Source of the DNA: Anaerolineae bacterium | GTDB taxonomy: Bacteria; Chloroflexota; Anaerolineae; B4-G1; SLSP01 | NCBI GenBank assembly: GCA_016934645.1 | Contig: JAFGSL010000534.1 | Location: 1 to 13,173, forward strand | DNA length: 13,173 nucleotides | Direction of reading: 5' to 3' | In this document: positions 6,519-13,173 of the stretch, in pieces | Layout: each line of letters starts with the position of its first letter | How positions within the stretch are numbered: the stretch's first letter is position 1 | Program-made: the position numbers and the translations under genes | The notes under the pieces: model-generated | Told to the model about the DNA's origin: nothing | The model's input: the letters and a program-made list of their open reading frames with translations, nothing else | Database searches by the model: none

Positions 6519-9500
6519 ATGATTACATTATCTTTTCTCGAATTGGTGCACAATGCAGCGCTGTTGCTGTCGCTGGTGCTCGTCTTTGACATATTTGTGT
6601 CGCGCTGGCGCACCGGCCAAGAGGCGGCTTTTCAGCACCGGTTGCTCGCCGGTCTGATTCTTGGCGTCATCGGTGTCGCCGTGATGTTGACCCCGTGGGT
6701 CCTGGTTCCGGGACTGGTATTCGACACGCGCTCGGTCCTGCTCAGCATTTCGGGATTGTTTTTCGGCCCTGTCCCCACGCTCATTGCGATGGTCATCACC
6801 GCCACCCTCCGGATGCTTCAAGGCGGCCCTGGTGTATGGCCCGGCGTTTCCACGGTTTTGGTAACAGGCAGTCTTGGTCTTATCTGGCGACGCCTGCGGC
6901 GAGGGACACTGGACGAAATCAAGCTGCCCGAGCTTTACCTGTTCGGTCTTGTAACCCACCTCATTATGCTGGCGTTGATGTTCACCCTCCCCTGGGAAAT
7001 GGCCGTGCACACGCTTCGCAACATCAGCGCACCGGTACTGGTGATATACCCAATCGCTTCCGCCCTACTTGGCGGATTGATGGCAAACCGGCTGAAACGC
7101 GAGAAGCTCATCGAAGAGCAGCAACGTGCAGAAGAAGCACTGGCGCAGGAGCGACGGCTCTTGCGCACGCTGATCGACAATCTGCCCGACGCCATCTACG
7201 CCAAAGATAGTGAGGGCCGCAAAACACTCGCCAACCGCGCTGACCTGGACAACATCGGTCTCTCGGAAGCCGAGGTGCTTGGCAAAACCGACGAGGAGTT
7301 GTTCCCACCTGAAATTGCCGCCAGCTTCATGGCCGACGACCAGGCTGTTTTGAGCACCGGTGTCCCGCTGCTCAATCGTCAAGAGTATTTGAGCAATGCT
7401 AACGGCAGAGAACTCTGGCAACGCACTTCCAAATTGCCGCTCTTTGATGCCAATAGGCAGGTGGTGGGCCTGGTGGGCATCGGGCGCGACATCACCGAGT
7501 ACCGGCAAGCTATGGACGCCTTGCAGCAGAATGAAACATATCTGCGCACCATCCTTCAGACGACAGCGGAAGGTTTTTGGGTAGTCAACACTGTGGGCAG
7601 ATTAATAGATGTGAATGCAGCGTATTGTGCTATGTCCGGGTACTCCAGGGATGAGGTTCTGACGTTGTGCATTAATGACATTGATGTTGTGGAAGATCCA
7701 CCAGCAACCGCAGCACGTATGCAACGCATCATTGAGAACGGGGCTGAAATCTTCGAAACGCATCATCGCCGGAAGGATGGCAGTGTTTTTGATGTGGAAC
7801 TCTCCGTGACATATCTGGACGCAGACGGCGGCAAGTTCATCGGTTTCTGCCGCGACATCACCGAACGGAAGCAAGCTATGGAAGCCCTGCGCGCCGAACG
7901 CAACCTGGTCAGCCGTATTATGGAGACCAATCCAGTTGGCATCGTGATGGTGAACCGTGAGGGGCAGATTGAGTTTGCCAACCCGCAAGCTGAACAGGTT
8001 TTGGGGCTGAGCCGCGACAAAATACGGCAACGGCACTATAACGCTCCCGAATGGCGCATCACCGATTACAATGGCGACCCATTCCCCAAAGACCAGTTAC
8101 CGTTTGTTCAAGTGCAACGTACACTACACACGGTGACTGATATACGTCACGCCATCGAGTGGCCCGACGGCCGGCGTATCCTGTTAAAAATCAATGCGGC
8201 TCCGATGTTTGATGAGCACAGCGCGTTCAACGGCGTCATCAACACAGTCGAAGATGTCACCGCGCAGGTAGAGGCGCAAGAGATGCTGCGGATGACGCAA
8301 TTTGCGATAGAACAGGCCGCCATCGAAGTTTATTGGATCGACAAAGACGGGCATTTCATCTACGTAAACAAACGGGCGTGTGAGGCATTAGGTTATACCC
8401 CCGAACAACTTCTAACTTTGGGCGTCACTGATGTAGACCCAGATTTTTCCCCCGAACGTTGGCAAAGCCATTGGCAAGAGATTCAACAACGCAAAACCTT
8501 CACATTGGAAAGCCGCCATCGCACCCGCGAAGGGCACATCTATCCCGTAGAAATCACCGTCAATTACCTGGAATACAACGGCAAAGGTTACAATTTTGCC
8601 TTCGGTGTTGACATCACCGAGCGCAAACGTGCCGAATCGGAAAAGGAAAAGATACTCGCGGCCTTGCGCGAGAGCGAGCAGAAATATCGCGCGCTGTTCG
8701 AGCAAATGACCGAAGGTTTTGCCCTGCACGAGATCGTCACCGACGCACAGGGCGTCCCGTGTGACTATCGCTTCCTGGAGATCAACCCGGCCTACGAACA
8801 AATCACCGGCCTCAAACGTGCGGATTGCCTGGGCAAAACCGTCCTGGAGATATTGCCCGGTCTCGATCCCCACTGGATCACCGACTACGGGAACGTAGCG
8901 CTTACCGGCGAACCAGCATACTTAGAAGATTACGTGCCGGAGCTAGAGCGGTATTACGAGGTATGGGCTTATAGCCCACGGCCCTGGCAGTTTGCCACGC
9001 TTGTTAAGGACGTTACCGAGCGCCGCCATCAAGAAATCGAGCGAGCCACCCTGTTAGAAGCGGAACGTGAGCAACGCCTGCGCGCCGAGACCTTACGCGA
9101 CGTAACGCTGGCATTAGCCTCGGCCCTGGATACGTCCGACGTGCTTATGGAAATTCTACATCAGGCCCAGCGATTGGTGCCATCCACGGCCTCCAATATC
9201 GCCCTGGTGGAAGGTGAAGCGTTGCACATCGTAGGCTGGCGCGGCTACGCTGAATATGGCTCGGAGCAAGATATTGCAGGGATGATCCAACCGCTGTCCG
9301 ATTTCAGCATCAGCGCGGAGGTCATTGCCACCGGCAAACCTTACATCACTGCCGACACCCATGACGATCCGCGCTGGCTGCGCCTTCCGGCGACGGTCTG
9401 GCTTTGCGCACACATTTCTCTGCCTATCTTCCTAGACAAGCATGTCGTGGGTGTACTGCGTCTGGATAGCGATCAGGTGGGAACGTTTAGCCCTCAAGAT

Positions 9501-11009
9501 GTCGAGCGCTTGCTGCCGTTGACCCGTGCCGCTGCCATCGCCCTCGAAAATGCTCGACTCTATACGCAGGCGCAACAGGAACTAGAAGAACGCAAACGTT
9601 CCCAAGCAGCTTTAGAGGCCAGTGAGCGCAAGTTCCGTGAAATGCTGGAAAACATGCACCTGGTTGCATTGATGTTGGACCTGGAAGGCCGGGTCACCTT
9701 CTGCAACGACTTTGGATTAGAATTGGTAGGCATGGAACGGGATGCGGTGTTTGGTCGCGACTGGTTCGACACCTTCATCCCGCCTGAAGTTCGGGGCGAG
9801 ATGCATGTGGCCTTCGCGCAACACTTCGCCACCGGCGACTTCCCTCAACACCACGAAAATGAGATTCTTACCGCAGGCGGGACTACGCGTGCCTTGATCG
9901 CCTGGAACAACATGGTCGTGCGCGATCCTGATAACAACATCATCGGCGTGTCCGCCATAGGTGAAGACATCACCGCACGTCGCGCGGCCGAGTCCGCCCT
10001 CAAGGCCAGTGAAGCGTGGCTGCGCTCGTTCGTCGATTCGATGGACGACGTCATCTTCTCTTTGGACACCGAACAGCGTCACACCGCACTATATGGGCAA
10101 TGGATAGAGCGCATGGGGATGTCGCCGGAATACTTCCTGGGCCGCACCGCCCGCGAAGTTTTCGGGGCTGAGGCTGCGCGTGTCCACGAGACGGCCAACA
10201 GGCAGGTCTTGACAACCGGCGCCAGCGTGACCTACGAATGGGAGGTAAACGACGCACACTTTCAAACCACGCTCTCCCCATTGCACGGGCCAGAAGGTGA
10301 AGTCATTGGGATTGTAGGCGTAGGCCGCGACATTACCGCACTCAAGGACTACCAGATGCAACTCCAAACCGCCCTGGATGAGAAGACGCTGATGCTCAGC
10401 GAAATCCACCATCGCATCAAGAACAACCTACAGGTGATTTTGGGGCTTTTGGAGCTACAATTCGGTGCAATCGAGGATGAAGCCACGCAGCAGATGTTAC
10501 GTGAAAGCCAGAACCGTATCAAGGCCATTGCCCTGATTCACGAACGGCTTTACCAGACACCTGGCGAATCGCAGGTCAGCGCACAACTCTACTTCCAATC
10601 CCTCACGCGCTATCTCACCCAAACCTACGACGCGATGGTGCGCGGTATCGTCGTAGAGCAATCCATCGCCGACCTGGAACTGAACATCGATCTTGCCATT
10701 CCCTGTGCACTCATCATGAACGAGTTGATTGCCAACGCGCTGAAATATGCCTTCCCACCAAAATGGCAGTCACCCGATGGGGCACCGCCCACCCTACGCG
10801 TGGCGTTGCATCAAGTCGATGGTCATGCACGGCTCGAAGTCGCCGATAACGGCGTGGGGCTGCCTGAAAGTGTGGAATCGGAGACCTCCACCCGCCTGGG
10901 GCTACGGCTCATCAAGATGTTGACGCGCCAAATCGACGGTGAATTAAGCATAGCACAAAACGCAGGCACATGTATTGCAGTCACATTTACCTGGAATGAG
11001 GAAAAGTAA
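6519..11009 (+). CDS. Membrane multi-PAS/GAF sensor histidine kinase (5TMR_LYT-PAS5-GAF-PAS2-HisKA_2)
   Basis: A 1496-residue sensor kinase. Residues 1-195 hold about six hydrophobic segments resembling the LytS-type 5TM receptor module (D69-x-R71, G83 and R98 followed by G102-G103 in conserved positions). Then come PAS1 (about 208-336), PAS2 (336-458), PAS3 (458-590), PAS4 (591-715), PAS5 (716-850), a GAF domain (852-1015), PAS6 (1033-1163) and PAS7 (1163-1290). Most PAS domains end in a D[IV]T linker (for example DITERK). The catalytic core is HisKA_2 type: EIHHRIKNNLQ with His1297-His1298 (the second aligning with the phosphorylated residue in this family), N-box Asn1406 in NELIANALKYAF, Asp1443 in ADNGVG and an LGLRLIK lid. 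No receiver is attached; the next gene, one base downstream, starts with one and is the obvious phosphate acceptor. The ligand cannot be deduced. The PAS2-PAS4 stretch looks less GC-rich than the rest. Confidence 0.95.
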   Translation: MITLSFLELVHNAALLLSLVLVFDIFVSRWRTGQEAAFQHRLLAGLILGVIGVAVMLTPWVLVPGLVFDTRSVLLSISGLFFGPVPTLIAMVITATLRMLQGGPGVWPGVSTVLVTGSLGLIWRRLRRGTLDEIKLPELYLFGLVTHLIMLALMFTLPWEMAVHTLRNISAPVLVIYPIASALLGGLMANRLKREKLIEEQQRAEEALAQERRLLRTLIDNLPDAIYAKDSEGRKTLANRADLDNIGLSEAEVLGKTDEELFPPEIAASFMADDQAVLSTGVPLLNRQEYLSNANGRELWQRTSKLPLFDANRQVVGLVGIGRDITEYRQAMDALQQNETYLRTILQTTAEGFWVVNTVGRLIDVNAAYCAMSGYSRDEVLTLCINDIDVVEDPPATAARMQRIIENGAEIFETHHRRKDGSVFDVELSVTYLDADGGKFIGFCRDITERKQAMEALRAERNLVSRIMETNPVGIVMVNREGQIEFANPQAEQVLGLSRDKIRQRHYNAPEWRITDYNGDPFPKDQLPFVQVQRTLHTVTDIRHAIEWPDGRRILLKINAAPMFDEHSAFNGVINTVEDVTAQVEAQEMLRMTQFAIEQAAIEVYWIDKDGHFIYVNKRACEALGYTPEQLLTLGVTDVDPDFSPERWQSHWQEIQQRKTFTLESRHRTREGHIYPVEITVNYLEYNGKGYNFAFGVDITERKRAESEKEKILAALRESEQKYRALFEQMTEGFALHEIVTDAQGVPCDYRFLEINPAYEQITGLKRADCLGKTVLEILPGLDPHWITDYGNVALTGEPAYLEDYVPELERYYEVWAYSPRPWQFATLVKDVTERRHQEIERATLLEAEREQRLRAETLRDVTLALASALDTSDVLMEILHQAQRLVPSTASNIALVEGEALHIVGWRGYAEYGSEQDIAGMIQPLSDFSISAEVIATGKPYITADTHDDPRWLRLPATVWLCAHISLPIFLDKHVVGVLRLDSDQVGTFSPQDVERLLPLTRAAAIALENARLYTQAQQELEERKRSQAALEASERKFREMLENMHLVALMLDLEGRVTFCNDFGLELVGMERDAVFGRDWFDTFIPPEVRGEMHVAFAQHFATGDFPQHHENEILTAGGTTRALIAWNNMVVRDPDNNIIGVSAIGEDITARRAAESALKASEAWLRSFVDSMDDVIFSLDTEQRHTALYGQWIERMGMSPEYFLGRTAREVFGAEAARVHETANRQVLTTGASVTYEWEVNDAHFQTTLSPLHGPEGEVIGIVGVGRDITALKDYQMQLQTALDEKTLMLSEIHHRIKNNLQVILGLLELQFGAIEDEATQQMLRESQNRIKAIALIHERLYQTPGESQVSAQLYFQSLTRYLTQTYDAMVRGIVVEQSIADLELNIDLAIPCALIMNELIANALKYAFPPKWQSPDGAPPTLRVALHQVDGHARLEVADNGVGLPESVESETSTRLGLRLIKMLTRQIDGELSIAQNAGTCIAVTFTWNEEK
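7485..7893 (+). repeat. Duplicated PAS-linker DNA, 366-bp period
   Basis: The linker ending PAS1 (from CGCGACATCACCGA at 7485) and that ending PAS2 (same 14 bases from 7851) match closely at DNA level; GCAAGCTATGGA also recurs at 7506 and 7872. The 366-bp spacing equals 122 codons, one PAS unit, which points to domain gain by duplication or recombination in the linker. Confidence 0.65.
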
Positions 11010-11010
11010 T

Positions 11011-13173
11011 ATGGCAAAGGCACGCATTTTTGTGGTAGAGGACGAAGTCGTCGTAGCCGAAATGCTCAAGATGAACCTGGAACGCAGCGGCTACGAAATC
11101 GCCGGGCACGAAATCTATGGCGAAGCGGTCGTGGAATCCGTAGCGCGCAGCAAACCCGACCTGATCCTGATGGACATCCGCCTGAAAGGGAGAATGGATG
11201 GTATTTCTGCCGCAATCCAGGTGCGTGAGCGATTTGACATCCCTATCATTTATCTCACGGCTTACGGCGATGCCGAAACGTTAGAGCGTGCCAAGCAGAC
11301 CTCACCCTTCGGCTATCTCATCAAGCCCTTCGAGATCGAAACACTGCGTTCCACCATCGAGACGGCGTTAAACAAACACGACCTGGAACGCCGTCTGGCC
11401 GCCAGCGAAGCGCGCTTGAGTCAAATCATCCAGCAAATGCCCTACCCCATCGGCGTCTTTACTCCTGAGGGCGTAACCACCATCGTCAACCAGGCGTTTT
11501 TAGAGATGTTTGGCATCCCTTCCGCAGACCTCGTCGCGGACAAATTCAACCTGTTGCATAGTGCCCTCGTGGATAATACGCCAAGTCTGCAAGCTATGGT
11601 GATACGGGCGTTGCAGGGTGAGTCCTTGCCCCCCTTTGAGGCTTCGATGGATTTGGAAAAGATCGGCCCGGAATATCATTCAACGAAAAAAGGAACCATC
11701 ATCACCACCATCACAGTGTTCGCCATACGCGCGCCTACCGGTGAAATTACCCAAATCGTCGGTATTGTACGGGATATCACCGCGCGCAAGCAAGCCGAGG
11801 AAGCCCTCACGCGTCACAACCGCGAGTTAAGCGCGCTTAACAAAACCACGCAAGCTCTGACATCGACATTGAGTCTGGAAGAAGTTTTGGAGCAGATGAT
11901 GCACGAGACACGCGTGCTACTTGAAGCAGAAGCCGCCTCGGTGCTGCTGTGCGATCCCATTGAAGGCAGTCTGATTTTCGCCGCTGCCGTAGGCCCGAAT
12001 TCTGAGCAGCTTGTTGGCACCCGTATGCCAGCGACGGCAGGCATTGCCGGTGAGGCCCTGCGCGCCAGACGGGCGGTTCTCATCAGCAATGCACAACAAG
12101 ACAAGCGCTTCTACAATCAAATTGACGCTCTCACCGGTTTGAAGACACGCTCGCTGTTAGCCGTTCCCCTCACAGCGAAGGACAAGATCATCGGCATTGT
12201 TGAGGCCATCAACTGGGGCGACAAACTGTTTGATGAAAACGATCTGAACCTGCTCAACACGTTGGCAGGATCGGCGGCGGCGGCGATTGAGAACGCCCGG
12301 CTGTACGAAGAAGTCACGCGTCGTCTTGCTGAAACCCGGCTCTTGCAGGAGGTCATTCTGGCTGCGGCCTCATCGCTGGATTTCGATCACATTGTGACGC
12401 AAGTACTCGAGACAATCCACCAAACGCTGCAACCGCATGGTTTGAGTCTTTCGTTTCCCGATCCTCAGAGTGAACACATGATCATCCATCCTTCCATCAT
12501 CGGCATCACGGTATCTGAGCCAGAAGAGTTGCGTGTCCCAATACATAAGAGCGTCACCGGCCAGGTGTACCTCACAGGCCAACCCGTACTGATTCCCGAC
12601 ACTTACGCCATCCCAAACTACTACAAGTTTGCGGGCGCGATCGAGTTGTGTTCAGAATTAGCCGTGCCGGTGCGCGTGGATGACCAAATCGTGGCCGTGC
12701 TCAACGTGGAGCACAGAGAGCCCAACGCTTTTACCGAGCAAGACGTGCATTTGTATGAGTCCATTGCCGCGCAATTGGGGATTGCGCTCAAAAACGCACG
12801 CCTCTACGCTGCCGAACACGAGCAGCGCCGGCTGGTGGAACAGACTACAGAACAACTCGTCCACAGCGAGAAACTGGCCGCCACGGGCCGGTTGGCCGCC
12901 GCCCTCGCGCATGAGATCAACAACCCACTGCAAACGATCCATAGCAGCCTGGAGATGATGTTGCTGTTTCCGGTGGAGCCAGAGCACCAGCAAGAGTACA
13001 TCCAAATGGCTGACGAAGAGGTACAGCGGCTTATCAGCCTGGTTACGCGCATCCTGGAATTTGCACGCAAGCCCAAACGCTCTCCCCGCCCCACCCAACC
13101 CAACGCTGTGGTAAATCGCGTACTCGGTCTGGCAAACAAACATCTCCAACACCGCAACATCCGCGTCGAGAAC
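11011..13173 (+). CDS. Receiver-PAS-GAF-GAF histidine kinase (3' partial)
   Basis: The reading frame from ATG 11011 stays open for 721 codons to the right edge, so the gene is cut before its ATPase domain. The receiver (1-122) has E10-D11, phospho-acceptor Asp55 in LMDIRLKG, Thr83 in LTAYGD and Lys105 in IKPFE. A PAS domain follows (about 131-265, ending RDITARK), then GAF1 (about 285-433) and GAF2 (about 444-600), each ending in an ENARLY/KNARLY helix. Next is a HisKA dimerisation helix with phospho-acceptor His634 in ALAHEINNPLQ. TGAGGA at 10997-11002 precedes the start, and only one base separates it from the preceding kinase's stop, so they are co-translated. With an N-terminal receiver, this kinase is probably controlled by the upstream kinase, with GAF/PAS inputs modulating a second phosphotransfer step whose partner lies beyond the window. 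Confidence 0.95.
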   Translation, partial: MAKARIFVVEDEVVVAEMLKMNLERSGYEIAGHEIYGEAVVESVARSKPDLILMDIRLKGRMDGISAAIQVRERFDIPIIYLTAYGDAETLERAKQTSPFGYLIKPFEIETLRSTIETALNKHDLERRLAASEARLSQIIQQMPYPIGVFTPEGVTTIVNQAFLEMFGIPSADLVADKFNLLHSALVDNTPSLQAMVIRALQGESLPPFEASMDLEKIGPEYHSTKKGTIITTITVFAIRAPTGEITQIVGIVRDITARKQAEEALTRHNRELSALNKTTQALTSTLSLEEVLEQMMHETRVLLEAEAASVLLCDPIEGSLIFAAAVGPNSEQLVGTRMPATAGIAGEALRARRAVLISNAQQDKRFYNQIDALTGLKTRSLLAVPLTAKDKIIGIVEAINWGDKLFDENDLNLLNTLAGSAAAAIENARLYEEVTRRLAETRLLQEVILAAASSLDFDHIVTQVLETIHQTLQPHGLSLSFPDPQSEHMIIHPSIIGITVSEPEELRVPIHKSVTGQVYLTGQPVLIPDTYAIPNYYKFAGAIELCSELAVPVRVDDQIVAVLNVEHREPNAFTEQDVHLYESIAAQLGIALKNARLYAAEHEQRRLVEQTTEQLVHSEKLAATGRLAAALAHEINNPLQTIHSSLEMMLLFPVEPEHQQEYIQMADEEVQRLISLVTRILEFARKPKRSPRPTQPNAVVNRVLGLANKHLQHRNIRVEN

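Noticed and set aside
11618..12958. Short plus-strand frames at 11618-11830 and 12680-12958
   Set aside because: Both lie wholly within the open REC-PAS-GAF-GAF kinase frame starting at 11011 and have no start context or family resemblance.
1..13173. Mobile elements, CRISPR arrays, RNA genes, toxin-antitoxin or defence genes
   Set aside because: I looked through both strands; nearly every base is within signal-transduction genes, and the two spacers contain only the heptad repeat and promoter-like elements described.

Overview
The window is a dense, entirely plus-strand signal-transduction region. Eight protein genes cover almost all of it. The first is cut by the left edge and the last by the right edge. 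No tRNA, rRNA, CRISPR array, transposase or phage gene is visible. The organism is most likely a bacterium with a very large two-component repertoire. Gene style (hybrid CheA, stand-alone receiver proteins, an RsbT-like fusion, multi-PAS/GAF kinases) and a heptanucleotide repeat of the kind seen in filamentous bacteria suggest Chloroflexota, with cyanobacteria as the main alternative. That placement is inference, because no phylogenetic marker gene is present.

Region 1 (2-6369) is a tightly packed chemosensory-type operon: a CheA-receiver hybrid kinase, a single-domain receiver, a CheB methylesterase, a receiver fused to a degenerate RsbT/anti-sigma-kinase-like domain, a second single-domain receiver, and a receiver fused to a class III nucleotidyl cyclase whose specificity residues point to adenylate. 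Most junctions overlap or lie within a few bases. The one real gap (2435-2525) holds a 7-bp tandem repeat that can fold into a hairpin. Receptor, CheW and CheR genes are not in the window and would be expected upstream. The logic resembles Wsp-type alternative pathways (receptor to CheA-REC to CheB plus a nucleotide-making response regulator), with cAMP rather than c-di-GMP as the probable messenger and a possible partner-switching branch.

Region 2 (6370-6518) is a 149-bp non-coding spacer with a consensus TATAAT box and weak hairpins. It probably separates two transcription units.

Region 3 (6519-13173) encodes two very large sensor proteins one base apart. The first is a 1496-residue membrane histidine kinase with a LytS-like 5TM module, seven PAS domains, one GAF domain and a HisKA_2-type catalytic core. 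The second is an open-ended REC-PAS-GAF-GAF-HisKA protein cut by the window edge before its ATPase domain. The first kinase has no receiver and the second begins with one, so they look like successive steps of a kinase-to-kinase relay.

Most notable are the REC/RsbT-like fusion without nucleotide-binding motifs, the CheA-linked receiver-cyclase, the nine-copy tetrapeptide repeat in the CheA linker, and the heptad repeat/hairpin ahead of the first receiver gene.
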